DNA of 33,545 nucleotides from Bacteroidales bacterium (lineage in GTDB: Bacteria > Bacteroidota > Bacteroidia > Bacteroidales > UBA7960), in the NCBI GenBank assembly GCA_007132585.1, contig SLOJ01000187.1:1-33545 (forward strand). The letters run 5' to 3'. The notes beneath the pieces are model-generated. The model saw only the letters and a program-made list of their open reading frames with translations, was not told the origin of the DNA and made no database searches. Within the stretch, counting starts at the first letter, position 1. Each line of letters opens with the position of its first letter. Of the stretch, positions 19,037 to 27,886 are shown piece after piece. A program made the translations under genes and the position numbers.

Positions 19037-19843
19037 CTAAACCTTTTTCCCTGTTACTTTGATACTGAAATATTTGTCGGGGAGACGGTAGGGAACAAGC
19101 TCATTCGTTTCAACCTCTTCATTCAGATACACAGCACACATGGTATTGGAAACATGGTAAATATGTTTTCTCTTATCGGGCGGGCAGCTATCAAGGATGG
19201 CCAGTAAAACTTCCCATCTGACATGTTCAGGCGATGTCATACAATCATGCCATACAATGATTGACTTTTCAGAGTTCACAATACGGAATGCAGTTTCAGT
19301 GTCTTTTTTAACGGCATCATAATGATGATCGCCATCAATGAATATCAGATCAAATTTTGTTTTTAAACTGTCAAAATCAAATTCATGCGAATTGGCAGCA
19401 ATATGTGTAACATTTGGCAGGTTTTGCGAGAAGAATTTGTGTGATTTAACATAGTCTGTGTTTTCGGTAACATCAAGAATATGCATATCGGGAAGGTTAA
19501 CGGTATAGCAGTTTTTTACAACTGAAGCTACATTTGCCACACTTTCTCCGCGCCAGGTGCCGATCTCAAGATAATTCTCAACAGCATACTTCTTTGCCAG
19601 GGCTTTTAACAATGCAATATCGGTAGGAAGCGATCCGCCTTCCAGAAATGCATAAGGTTCAATAGTTTCTTCAAATTGAGGAAACAGATGCATGATATCA
19701 ATGGTAGGTAATCCTGCATATAATTTGTATCGTTTGGCAACGATTTTTCTATTGTCTTCACCATGATGAAGTATTTCATTCATCAACCAGGGGTTTTTGA
19801 ATAATAATAAAAGGCCGCTGAAAAATTTTTTGATTTTATGCAT
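19037..19843 (-). CDS. Class I SAM-dependent methyltransferase (Methyltransf_24-like)
   Basis: 268 residues, no signal peptide. The SAM-binding motif I is YLEIGTWRGESVANVA (~95-110), and the acidic strand-4 motif is FDLIFIDGDHHYDAVKKD (~163-180), both typical of the Methyltransf_24 group often found in polysaccharide clusters. The start overlaps the end of the flippase gene by 8 bp, so the two are translationally coupled. It probably modifies a sugar or lipid-linked glycan intermediate made with the adjacent glycosyltransferase. The acceptor is not predictable. It is the last gene of the operon and no terminator is visible in the 15 bp before the convergent kinase stop. Confidence 0.85.
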   Translation of the reverse strand: MHKIKKFFSGLLLLFKNPWLMNEILHHGEDNRKIVAKRYKLYAGLPTIDIMHLFPQFEETIEPYAFLEGGSLPTDIALLKALAKKYAVENYLEIGTWRGESVANVASVVKNCYTVNLPDMHILDVTENTDYVKSHKFFSQNLPNVTHIAANSHEFDFDSLKTKFDLIFIDGDHHYDAVKKDTETAFRIVNSEKSIIVWHDCMTSPEHVRWEVLLAILDSCPPDKRKHIYHVSNTMCAVYLNEEVETNELVPYRLPDKYFSIKVTGKKV

Positions 19844-21116
19844 CTTTACTGAAAATTTTTTTAATAAAGTCTGAATATTCCCTGATATCTGCTTTGCCCG
19901 GGAGAAAATAAGTAAGCGGGAAACCTGAGAGTTTTTTTAAAACCCAAAATGTATATAACGAAGTAGCCGTAAAAGAAATGGTTGCAGCAATCGCTGCTCC
20001 GTAAAAATCGAAAAGTGGAATCAGAATAAGGCCGAAAACCAGCGTAGCAATCAATCCTGCTGCCGATGCAATCGTGTTGATATGATATTTGCCTATTCCT
20101 GAAAAATAGTGACCAGGGATGAGGTAGAAATTATACACCAGGATACCGGGCATGAGCAAAACAATGATCCTTTTTACCGGTGCAAATTCTTCTCCGAAAA
20201 GGAACTGAAAAAATGATGCCGGCAAAATGGCCAGAAAAAGTATCATAAGTATACTAAAGATCAGGGATGATTTCAGCAATTTTACCGTTAGTCGTATATT
20301 GTAAACTTTATCAATGCTGTTGGTTATCCGCGCATATTGCACCGTAGCAATACTTTTGCTTATCAGCCATACCGATTCAATAATAGCAACCGCTATGGAA
20401 TATATTCCTACGCTTTCGTTGCTGTAGTAGATCAGCAAGAGATAATAACTCAGCCTGAGACTCAACATTTGTGTAATGTGCGCCAGCTGATTATAAAAGC
20501 CATAGCGAAACATGCCTGCAAGCAAAGGTTTTTTTGTTTTTTCTGTTACTTTCTCACCTGCATTCCAGTATTTTAATAATAGAATAAGGCTTATTGCAAG
20601 CGACATTCCATACCCGAAATACAACGCATGGATGTAAGCATAAATATTTTGTATATCGAAAACAAAAATGGATAACAGTAAAAAAATGGCCACTGAAAAG
20701 ATCTGCATTATATGAATCAGGTTTTTTGCAAGTATCTTTTCCTTTCCGAGCAGCATCATGGCATTGGCTGATGCCAAAGCACTTATGAAAGTAAGAATAA
20801 AAGTATGTATAAGCAGTTCATGATTTAAACCCGGGAATAACCGGGTAACACCAAATGCCCCTGAACAAATAATAAATGCCCACAGATAGGAGTAAAGCAT
20901 TACTTTTCGGTTGTTGTACCTGGGAACTATGTAAACAAGTGTTGCACCGCCAATAATATTGTTAAAAAGCAGAATAATAACAATATTGGTAAGTATAATG
21001 CTTTGCTCTCCTTTTACTTCTGCACCCAGAGTTTGAGAAATTACCACTGCTATTAAAAGGTTCAGCAGGGCAGAAGCAAAGTTGGTTGCAAATGTGGTAT
21101 AAATGTTCTTAAACAA
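19836..21116 (-). CDS. Polysaccharide/oligosaccharide flippase (Wzx-like, MATE/MOP superfamily)
   Basis: 426 residues, almost entirely hydrophobic, with about 12 membrane helices, beginning MFKNIYTTFATNFASALLNL and VISQTLGAEVKGEQSI, the N-terminal pattern of the polysaccharide biosynthesis family. A short charged segment (KYWNAGEKVTEKTKKP) separates two six-helix halves. Such proteins flip undecaprenyl-linked glycan units across the inner membrane. It is overlapped by its neighbours on both sides (8 bp each), in a three-gene operon with a glycosyltransferase and a methyltransferase. No polymerase or ligase is next to it, so it may serve a small glycan or a dispersed pathway. Confidence 0.9.
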   Translation of the reverse strand: MFKNIYTTFATNFASALLNLLIAVVISQTLGAEVKGEQSIILTNIVIILLFNNIIGGATLVYIVPRYNNRKVMLYSYLWAFIICSGAFGVTRLFPGLNHELLIHTFILTFISALASANAMMLLGKEKILAKNLIHIMQIFSVAIFLLLSIFVFDIQNIYAYIHALYFGYGMSLAISLILLLKYWNAGEKVTEKTKKPLLAGMFRYGFYNQLAHITQMLSLRLSYYLLLIYYSNESVGIYSIAVAIIESVWLISKSIATVQYARITNSIDKVYNIRLTVKLLKSSLIFSILMILFLAILPASFFQFLFGEEFAPVKRIIVLLMPGILVYNFYLIPGHYFSGIGKYHINTIASAAGLIATLVFGLILIPLFDFYGAAIAATISFTATSLYTFWVLKKLSGFPLTYFLPGKADIREYSDFIKKIFSKDA

Positions 21117-22287
21117 GTTTTTGTCTGGTTATTACAGTTGTGTATATCTGGGTAAAACTATTTCCAATTGTTTCATAACTGAAATTTTCAGCGGCATATT
21201 TATGCAGTTGTTCGCTGTTGTATGCATCAGAACTATCAAGTAGCTTGTTGATAGCATTAAGCAGAGCCGGTTCATCAAGTGGAGCTATCAATACTCCTTT
21301 ATCAGGTGTAAGATGCTCTTTTATGCCTCCCACATCTGTTGATATTACCGGTAATCCTGCGGCAAAAGCTTCAATGATAACGCATGGAAGATTCTCATAA
21401 TTGCTGAAAAGCACAAACAAATCGGCGTTTTGCATGGTTCGGGCAATTTCTTGTGTACTCATAGTTCCGTAGAAACTAACCCAATCATTATCAATCTTTA
21501 GTTTGGAAGCATATTCAATGTGGGGCGACAGATCCCCATCTCCCACAATCTTTAATGTAAAATCGTTTCTCAAAGCAGAAAGCTTTCGTATTACCCGTAA
21601 TATCCCCGAAACGTTCTTATGCTCATCATTGAGGTGAGAAACATGCAGGATAGTTTTCTTCTCAGTTTTCTTATTCTCTTTCAAAGGAAAGAAATATTTA
21701 ACATCTACAACATTGGGGATAACCCTGTAATGATTTTTTAAGCCTTTACGAACCATCGCTTCCTTGAGGTTATGGGTAACGGGCATGATAACTTCAGCAT
21801 TCCTGGCAACAATTCTTCGTAGCGCTCTTACTAATTTGCTTTCCTGTATTTGATTGTCTGGCAGGTAACCGGTCCAGTGTTCTGATATTACGTATTTCAA
21901 CCCGAACAACCATTTGAAGAGCAAGGCAATTGCGCCTGATGGAAAAACAACATTCAAATGAATAATATCAGGTTTGCCCCATTCCTTTTTCAATTGCCGA
22001 AATGATTTCAGATAATATTTTACATAAAGGAAGCCATTGATAAGTTTCCCGACCTTACCGTTACTTTTCCTGAAATACAGAATATGGGTTTTTACCCCGG
22101 CTTTGGTAAAATTATCAGCTTCAAAGGGTGCAGATGCATCGGGGTCGGCAACTACATGCATAGCAACAACTTCATTATAAATGGCGGCTGCTTCTGCAAA
22201 TTTTTCATTGAAATTTCCGTCGGTGGGGTTTAATCTGTTCGGATACCAACTGGATAAAAACAATACCCTGTGCCTGTTAACGTTCAT
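21109..22287 (-). CDS. Glycosyltransferase family 4 protein
   Basis: 392 residues from the ATG at 22287 (MNVNRHRVLFLSSWYPNR). An in-frame upstream ATG at 22335 would add 16 residues, but a -7 promoter element at 22310-22317 lies inside that extension, so the shorter start is preferred. The GT-B fold is recognisable: N-domain LSSWYPNRLNPTDGNF, and the C-domain nucleotide-sugar site with LHVSHLNDEHKNVSGIL, FVLFSNYENLPCVIIEAFAA and PVISTDVGGIKE, which includes the E-x7-E pair of retaining GT4 enzymes. It transfers a sugar from an activated donor to an unknown acceptor, at the cytoplasmic face of the inner membrane. First gene of the glycan operon; its stop overlaps the flippase start by 8 bp. 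Confidence 0.92.
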   Translation of the reverse strand: MNVNRHRVLFLSSWYPNRLNPTDGNFNEKFAEAAAIYNEVVAMHVVADPDASAPFEADNFTKAGVKTHILYFRKSNGKVGKLINGFLYVKYYLKSFRQLKKEWGKPDIIHLNVVFPSGAIALLFKWLFGLKYVISEHWTGYLPDNQIQESKLVRALRRIVARNAEVIMPVTHNLKEAMVRKGLKNHYRVIPNVVDVKYFFPLKENKKTEKKTILHVSHLNDEHKNVSGILRVIRKLSALRNDFTLKIVGDGDLSPHIEYASKLKIDNDWVSFYGTMSTQEIARTMQNADLFVLFSNYENLPCVIIEAFAAGLPVISTDVGGIKEHLTPDKGVLIAPLDEPALLNAINKLLDSSDAYNSEQLHKYAAENFSYETIGNSFTQIYTTVITRQKLV

Positions 22288-22309
22288 ATATCTGCTTATG
22301 ATGCAAGCA

Positions 22310-22317
22310 CAAAGATA
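22310..22317 (-). promoter_or_regulatory. -7 element of the glycan operon
   Basis: TATCTTTG on the minus strand matches TAnnTTTG and lies 22 bp before the preferred glycosyltransferase ATG. The -33 element is unclear. It decides the start of that gene. Confidence 0.5.
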
Positions 22318-22395
22318 AGCCATTTTCACATACATCTGCGGGGCTTAAGACCGCACTGTTATTTACGTTCTTAGATTTTTAAAAAAATGAAAATC

Positions 22396-22429
22396 TTTGT
22401 TTTTTCAGTGAAAAAAATTTCTATATTTG
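22396..22429 (+). promoter_or_regulatory. Promoter of tRNA-His
   Basis: TTTG (22396-22399), 22-bp spacer and TATATTTG (22422-22429), close to the Bacteroidota consensus. The tRNA begins 12 bp after the -7 element. Confidence 0.75.
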
Positions 22430-22440
22430 CACTCCCAAAC

Positions 22441-22515
22441 GGTGGATGTAGCTCAGCAGGTTAGAGCATCAGATTGTGGTTCTGAGGGTCGTGGGTTCGA
22501 GTCCCATCTTCCACC
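22441..22515 (+). tRNA. tRNA-His (GTG anticodon)
   Basis: A complete cloverleaf: acceptor 22442-22448 with 22508-22514, D arm GCTC/GAGC, anticodon stem TCAGA/TCTGA with loop TTGTGGT (anticodon GTG at 22476-22478), variable GGGTC, and T arm GTGGG/CCCAT with TTCGAGT. The extra G at 22441 opposite C at 22515 is the G-1:C73 pair that histidyl-tRNA synthetase recognises. The CCA end is not encoded (C-A-A follows). The sixth acceptor pair is a T-T mismatch. It is a single-gene unit with its own promoter and terminator. Confidence 0.97.
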
Positions 22516-22530
22516 CAAAAAAATCAACCC

Positions 22531-22559
22531 GCCTGTAAGTTTTCTTGCAGGCTTTTTTT
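22531..22559 (+). terminator. Terminator of tRNA-His
   Basis: GCCTGTAAG pairs with CTTGCAGGC (one G-U), with a 4-base loop and seven T residues, starting 16 bp after the tRNA. Confidence 0.92.
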
Positions 22560-22749
22560 GTATCCTTCCATTTGCGGTATTATTGCTGTTTTTTTCTGTA
22601 ACTACGGTATTATCCGGTATAAAATTCAGTGATTAACCTAGAAATTTCATTATAAACTCGCTGTATTTTTACCTTGTTAATCAGAGGCGTTTTACGGCAC
22701 ATCATTTCTTATAAAATACCGGCATCGCAAAACATTTAAAAAAAATAAT

Positions 22750-25700
22750 ATGAAGGCATTTGTACAATTCATTTCATTGCCCTTTTTTCTGGCAATTTTC
22801 TGGAGCGCATCCGGCTTTGCGCAAATTATCCCTGAACCATATAAACCGGGGACAGAACAGCAGGAGAAGGCTGAATTACAACTTAAAAATGTTGAAGATA
22901 TCATATGGTACGAAGACTTCAACGAAGGTTTACCGGGAGATTGGGATAATATAGATGCTTCAGGTCTGGTATCTTTTGAATATACTTTTGCAGGACCACA
23001 GGGCCCGTTTTCAATTGGCATGCCTGCTTTGCATTCGGTAACCTCATCCAATGGTTTTATGATTCTGGATACCGACCTTGCCACGTCGCAAAACCCCGAT
23101 GGTTTGTTTTCCGATGCATGGATACAATCGCCTCCGATCGATTTGAGCGAATATGAAAGAATACAGTTGCGTTTTCAGCATAACTACAGGTATTGTTGTT
23201 CGCCGGCGCAGGTTGAAATGGTAGCTGAAGTTAGTACCGATGGCGAAAACTGGACAAGCTGGGATGTTCGTAACGGACTTGCTCCAAACAATACCAGTGC
23301 CAATCCTGTAAACCAGGTTATTAATATTTCGCATGTGGCCGCCGGGCAAGATCAGGTTTGGATACGTTTCCGCAAAACCGGTGCAACGCACTACTGGTGG
23401 ATGATTGATGATGTAATGCTGGTGTCTTATGTCGATAACGACATGGAAATCAAGAATATAACCTATAATAACGGATATACTAAAATTCCTGCAGGCCAGC
23501 AGCAGCCCTTTCAGTTTTCTGCTGAAATACGCAATGCCGGCGGGTTTGTACAAAACAATATAGTGCTTGAAACTGCTGTAAATAACCTGCTGTTCAATGC
23601 AACTACCGACACTATTGACGCTATGGACCCTGGTCAGCAACTGAAACTTATGCTTCCGGGTGAGTTTATGCCACCTTCCAGGGGAAAGTATACGGCAGAA
23701 TTTGTATTATCACAAATGCAGATTGATGAAGTGCCTGCCAACAACCTTGCAACAGCTGAGTTTTTTATTACCGATACGGTTTACTCCCGCTCACTTGATG
23801 TTTACAATCCCGAAATGTATTATTCTGGGGAAGCAGGAGATCTGACCGCAGGAAATCGCTTCAGTTTGCTCAGTGAGATGGGAGCCACTTCGGTGGGTTT
23901 TGTTTTGCACGAAAACTCCGAACCGGGGGCCCGGTTGAAAATTAAACTTTACAGCTATACCGATAGTAGTTTTACCGAAATATATGAATCAAATGATTTT
24001 TATATACTCACAGCTGATGATATAACACCTGCAGATTCAGAAGAGCCTGTATTTCTTGTTCTTCCCCTGGATGAAACTTTAATTATGCCTGCCGGCGATT
24101 ATATTGTGGCCGCCCATGCACCTGCAGGAGATCAGGTGGTGCTTGCCTCCCAGAATCTTGTAAAGCAATCTGCTTCTGCAGCATTTGAATTTGCAGATAA
24201 CAGCTGGAATGAGCTGGCTATAGTTCCCATGATCAATCTGCATTTTGGTAACCATGAAGTAGCATGCGACCCATTGTATGACTTTATTGTTCAGGATGCA
24301 GTTTGTGGCACTGAAAGTGGTTCTATCGAAGTGGTTCCCCTAAGCGGAACGGGTCCGTGGAGTTACCTTTGGGATGATGATCCAATGCTGAATTCACCCA
24401 TTCGAGAAAACCTGCCTGCCGGTGATTACGAAGTTACCGTAACCGACGGATATGGTTGCCTTGCCGATCTTTCTGTTACTGTTGAAGATGTGGATATCAG
24501 TATGGATTTTGAAATAACAGATGCCATGTGTGCCACCGATGGTGTTATTACCATGATTCCGCTCAATGGCCAGGAACCTTTTGTGTATGAATGGTCGCAT
24601 GACGAAACCCTTGACGGACCGGTAGCTGAAGAACTTGCACCGGGAAGTTATAACGTTATTATTGCCGATGCCAACGGTTGCGAAACCAATATAACAGTAG
24701 AAGTAGGAAATATTGATGAGATGCCTGTTGATGTTTTTGCCCAGTCAGCATATTGCGGAAATGCCAATGGAAGCATAGAACTTGTGCCCCAGGCCGGCGT
24801 GGCTCCATTTACTTTTGATTGGGAAGGATTTGATACAAGTACTAACGGGTTACTGGATAACCTTACTGCCGGACATTATACTTTTTCAGTTACTGATGAT
24901 AATGGCTGTTTCTATGAAGGCGATGTTATCATTTCTGAAGAAATATACGACCTTGAGTTGGATTATACTGTTTCTGATGCCACTTGCGGACTGCATAATG
25001 GTGAGATCGTAGTGGAAATTACCAATGGCAGCGAACCTTATAATTTTCAATGGTCGAACAGTCTGGATCAGCCTGCTATCGGTAATCTTGCACCCGGAAA
25101 CTATGTTCTGCAGGTTGCAGACCAGTTTGGTTGTGATACAGAGCAAAGTTTTATTATAAACAGCATAGGAGAAATGCCGCTGGTCAACTGGGGTGTTACC
25201 GATTCTGATAATTGCGGTGGTAATTCAGGAGTTATTGCTATTTATTCACAGGATCCCCAGGCAACATACCTCTATACCCTTATCAATGATAAAAACGGAG
25301 TTATAGTTGAAAATCCAGGTGGTGGTGATGATTCACCCGACTTTTTGGTGGAAGAACTTCCTGCGGGGCAATTCCTGATCAGTGTGCTAAGTGAAGATGG
25401 ATGCGAAAAAATTCTAACACTCGAAGTCAGCGATGCAGGTGCACCCGAAATAACTGCCAATCTCAAAAGTATCAGCTGTCATGGCGAAAATGACGGGGCA
25501 ATACAAGTTACTGTAAATGGAGGAGCTAATCCGCAATTTCTCTGGAATGATGAAAATGAAAGCACTACACCCGAAATCAACAATCTTTCTGCCGGGCTTT
25601 ATACCCTGCAGGTTACCGATGATGGTTGTTTCGGAATGGAATCCTTTGAAATTACTGAGCCTGCACCTCTTCTGGCCAATGCTACTATCGAACATATAGT

Positions 25701-26391
25701 TTGTGCCAATGATGAACAGGGAAGCATTTACCTGCAAACCCTTGGAGGCACTGCTCCCTATACCTATATCTGGAACAATGGGGTTTCTAACCTGAATCTG
25801 GTTAATATTCAGGGTGGAGATTACACAATTACCATAACCGATTTCCATAATTGCATATTTAACAATTCATACACTGTAAATACCAACGATTCGCTTATAA
25901 TGGATGCTGATATTATTCACAGCAATGAGGGGTCTGACAACGGTAGTATCATTGTAAGTGTAAGCGGAGGTGGGGGTGAATATACCTACTCGTGGGATAG
26001 CGGCCAGCAAACTCCTGTTCTTACAGGTCTGGCGCCCGGTTCATACACTATTACCGTTACCGATGAGGCAGGATGCTTCATCACGGAAACCTTTATGATT
26101 GGAACCGTAAATGTAGAAAGTGATCTTACTGCTGAAGAAGCAGTGAAGGTTTATCCAAACCCAGCCAGTCAGGTTCTTTATGTGGAAACTACGGCCGGTT
26201 TTTGCACAGAAGCTGGTATAAGCGTTGATATTACCAATATAGTCGGCAAAAATGTAAAAAGCCTTTACTTTGATAATACCGGTGGCGCTGAAAAAATAAA
26301 TATTGATGTTGGCGATATGTATCCCGGAATTTATATTATTACTGTAAAATGTGGTAATAAGGTGAAACAATCAAAATTTGTAAAAAGATAA
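22750..26391 (+). CDS. Secreted SprB-repeat protein with type IX secretion sorting domain
   Basis: 1213 residues. Signal peptide MKAFVQFISLPFFLAIFWSA continuing SGFAQ, cleavage near residue 24. Residues ~53-230 form a MAM/choice-of-anchor J-type domain (WYEDFNEGLPGDWDN, AWIQSPPIDL, WWMIDDVML), then a CARDB-like region (~235-345) and a beta-rich part. From ~515 to ~1120 come eight SprB-type repeats of ~60-75 residues, each with a Cys near the start and one in a D-x-x-GC segment near the end (for example VTVTDGYGCLADL). Residues ~1125-1213 are a T9SS type A sorting domain (VKVYPNPASQ, GIYIITVKCGNKVKQSKFVKR split at the K), so the protein is exported across the outer membrane and probably cell-attached. 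SprB repeats are named after a gliding adhesin; adhesion is plausible, not proven. It stands alone. Confidence 0.92.
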   Translation: MKAFVQFISLPFFLAIFWSASGFAQIIPEPYKPGTEQQEKAELQLKNVEDIIWYEDFNEGLPGDWDNIDASGLVSFEYTFAGPQGPFSIGMPALHSVTSSNGFMILDTDLATSQNPDGLFSDAWIQSPPIDLSEYERIQLRFQHNYRYCCSPAQVEMVAEVSTDGENWTSWDVRNGLAPNNTSANPVNQVINISHVAAGQDQVWIRFRKTGATHYWWMIDDVMLVSYVDNDMEIKNITYNNGYTKIPAGQQQPFQFSAEIRNAGGFVQNNIVLETAVNNLLFNATTDTIDAMDPGQQLKLMLPGEFMPPSRGKYTAEFVLSQMQIDEVPANNLATAEFFITDTVYSRSLDVYNPEMYYSGEAGDLTAGNRFSLLSEMGATSVGFVLHENSEPGARLKIKLYSYTDSSFTEIYESNDFYILTADDITPADSEEPVFLVLPLDETLIMPAGDYIVAAHAPAGDQVVLASQNLVKQSASAAFEFADNSWNELAIVPMINLHFGNHEVACDPLYDFIVQDAVCGTESGSIEVVPLSGTGPWSYLWDDDPMLNSPIRENLPAGDYEVTVTDGYGCLADLSVTVEDVDISMDFEITDAMCATDGVITMIPLNGQEPFVYEWSHDETLDGPVAEELAPGSYNVIIADANGCETNITVEVGNIDEMPVDVFAQSAYCGNANGSIELVPQAGVAPFTFDWEGFDTSTNGLLDNLTAGHYTFSVTDDNGCFYEGDVIISEEIYDLELDYTVSDATCGLHNGEIVVEITNGSEPYNFQWSNSLDQPAIGNLAPGNYVLQVADQFGCDTEQSFIINSIGEMPLVNWGVTDSDNCGGNSGVIAIYSQDPQATYLYTLINDKNGVIVENPGGGDDSPDFLVEELPAGQFLISVLSEDGCEKILTLEVSDAGAPEITANLKSISCHGENDGAIQVTVNGGANPQFLWNDENESTTPEINNLSAGLYTLQVTDDGCFGMESFEITEPAPLLANATIEHIVCANDEQGSIYLQTLGGTAPYTYIWNNGVSNLNLVNIQGGDYTITITDFHNCIFNNSYTVNTNDSLIMDADIIHSNEGSDNGSIIVSVSGGGGEYTYSWDSGQQTPVLTGLAPGSYTITVTDEAGCFITETFMIGTVNVESDLTAEEAVKVYPNPASQVLYVETTAGFCTEAGISVDITNIVGKNVKSLYFDNTGGAEKINIDVGDMYPGIYIITVKCGNKVKQSKFVKR

Positions 26392-26435
26392 ACCACTTCA
26401 GATTAAAATACTTTTCAAATTGATTTTTTGTAACT

Positions 26436-26467
26436 AAGGGGCTGTCATGTGCAGCCCTTCTCTTTTA
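26436..26467 (+). terminator. Terminator after the SprB-repeat gene
   Basis: AAGGGGCTG pairs with CAGCCCTT (one bulged G), with a 7-base loop, followed by TTCTCTTTT. It begins 45 bp after the stop and just before the ccmB promoter. Confidence 0.75.
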
Positions 26468-26469
26468 CA

Positions 26470-26502
26470 TTTGGAAATTTTTAGCAAATTGGTGTATCTT
26501 TG
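26470..26502 (+). promoter_or_regulatory. Promoter of the ccmBCDE operon
   Basis: TTTG at 26470-26473, 21-bp spacer and TATCTTTG at 26495-26502, an exact fit to TTTG-N19-21-TAnnTTTG. The predicted transcript start is ~10 bp before the ATG at 26521, giving a very short leader and ruling out the upstream TTG at 26500 as the start of ccmB. Confidence 0.75.
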
Positions 26503-26520
26503 CCTGAATTGATTATACCC

Positions 26521-27180
26521 ATGGTATTTAAAGAAATTGTTAACCTGATGCATAAAGAGTTTTTGCTTGAATGGCGGCAAAAACATGCCCTGGGTGGTAT
26601 TGTACTTTACCTTGTATCTACCATTTTTATCTGTTATCTTTCCTTTGCAGGCATCATGACGGTAGCCACCTGGAATGCGCTTTTCTGGATCATCATTGCC
26701 TTTGCAACCCTTAACCTGGTTTTAAAGAGCTTCAATGACGAAACTTCCGGCCGTAAATTGTATCTGTATACCCTGGTGTCGCCATCAGCAATTATATTTT
26801 CCAAAATATTGATCAACGCCATTGTAATGATGGTGCTTGGCATATTGGGATTTTTACTTTTCAACCTTTTTATGGGCAATATTGCCGGTACAAACGTATC
26901 TTACTGGCTTGTGTTGCTTATCGGTGTAGTTGGGTTTGCTTCATTGCTTACCATGATTTCAGCAATTGCCAGTCAGGCAAAGAACAATTTTACACTGATG
27001 GCCATATTGGGTTTCCCGCTTTTGTTGCCATTGCTACTGGTATTGATAAGAGCTTCCCTGGCAGCAATACAGGGTGCAGGTATTTTGGATATTGTAGGCG
27101 ATCTGCTGGTAATATTGCTGTTGGTTATGATTTCTTTAACATTATCAAGTATTTTGTTTCCGTATCTTTGGAAAGAATAA
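26521..27180 (+). CDS. ccmB: Haem exporter membrane subunit CcmB
   Basis: 219 residues from the ATG at 26521, the usual length for CcmB (~220). It has six hydrophobic segments and the family N-terminus, a cytoplasmic KEFLLEWRQKHALGGIVLYL before the first helix. CcmB is the membrane part of the CcmAB ABC unit, which uses ATP to release haem-loaded CcmE from CcmC in cytochrome c maturation system I. No ccmA ATPase gene precedes it, unlike in most ccm operons, so the ATPase must be elsewhere. An in-frame TTG 21 bp upstream lies within the -7 element and is rejected as a start. First gene of a ccmB-C-D-E operon, 15 bp before ccmC. Confidence 0.9.
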   Translation: MVFKEIVNLMHKEFLLEWRQKHALGGIVLYLVSTIFICYLSFAGIMTVATWNALFWIIIAFATLNLVLKSFNDETSGRKLYLYTLVSPSAIIFSKILINAIVMMVLGILGFLLFNLFMGNIAGTNVSYWLVLLIGVVGFASLLTMISAIASQAKNNFTLMAILGFPLLLPLLLVLIRASLAAIQGAGILDIVGDLLVILLLVMISLTLSSILFPYLWKE

Positions 27181-27195
27181 AACCGTAATGCTTAC

Positions 27196-27885
27196 ATGAC
27201 TAAAAAATACTGGAATTATACCTGGAAAATATTCACAATCTTACTGCTCGTATATGTTATTATGGGTGGTTTGTTGTTTGATGTGCCGGCCCTTCCCGTT
27301 ATTCATCAAACCATCAGAAATATTTACTTTCATGTGGGCATGTGGTTCTCAATGATATTTATCCTGTTTTTGGGTTTTCTGTTCAGCCTGATGTATCTGC
27401 GCAGCTTCGATCTTAAATATGACCGTATGGCTTTTGCTACTGTAAAAACAGGACTTGTATTCGGTATTCTTGGAATAATTACCGGTATGATCTGGGCGCA
27501 GAATACCTGGGGAACCTGGTGGCTAAATGATCCTAAACTCAATGGAGCAGCAGTGGGAATTTTGGTTTACCTGGCTTATCTTATTCTTAGGGCATCCCTT
27601 GATGATCCTGAGAAAAGGGCCCGGCTGGCTGCAGTATATAAAATTTTTGCGTTTGTAATTATGTTTGTTTTTATCATGATTTTACCGCGCATTTCAGGTC
27701 CTTCAATTCATCCGGGTGTTGATGGAAATCCTGCCCTGGCAACCGGTGACCTCGCTCCCGTGATGCGAAAAGTATTTTTCCCTGCCATATTGGGGTGGAT
27801 ATTATTCTCTTACTGGATATATACGATCGTAGAAAGAACCGACAAAATATCAGAAAAAATTAATTATCTAAACTCAGAAAATTAG
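27196..27885 (+). CDS. ccmC: Haem-handling protein CcmC (CcsA/HemeC family)
   Basis: 229 residues with six membrane helices. The haem-handling signature is WGTWWLNDPKL (~104-114), the CcmC version of the periplasmic tryptophan-rich WWD motif, flanked by two candidate haem ligands, H46 in IYFHVGMW and H172 in SIHPGVDG. It loads haem onto CcmE at the outer face of the inner membrane. The size (229) and the two histidines fit CcmC rather than the larger CcmF or CcsA/ResC. It lies 15 bp after ccmB and ends 1 bp before ccmD. Confidence 0.93.
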   Translation: MTKKYWNYTWKIFTILLLVYVIMGGLLFDVPALPVIHQTIRNIYFHVGMWFSMIFILFLGFLFSLMYLRSFDLKYDRMAFATVKTGLVFGILGIITGMIWAQNTWGTWWLNDPKLNGAAVGILVYLAYLILRASLDDPEKRARLAAVYKIFAFVIMFVFIMILPRISGPSIHPGVDGNPALATGDLAPVMRKVFFPAILGWILFSYWIYTIVERTDKISEKINYLNSEN

Positions 27886-27886
27886 A

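Noticed and set aside
22288-22335. Upstream ATG extending the glycosyltransferase by 16 residues
   Set aside because: The extension contains a -7 promoter element and is not part of the GT4 fold, which starts near HRVLFLSSWYPN.
22427-22636. 69-codon plus-strand reading frame
   Set aside because: It reads through the tRNA-His gene and its terminator.
26500-26520. Upstream TTG start extending CcmB by 7 residues
   Set aside because: The TTG is part of the -7 promoter element TATCTTTG, so it would not be in the transcript; the ATG at 26521 is preferred.
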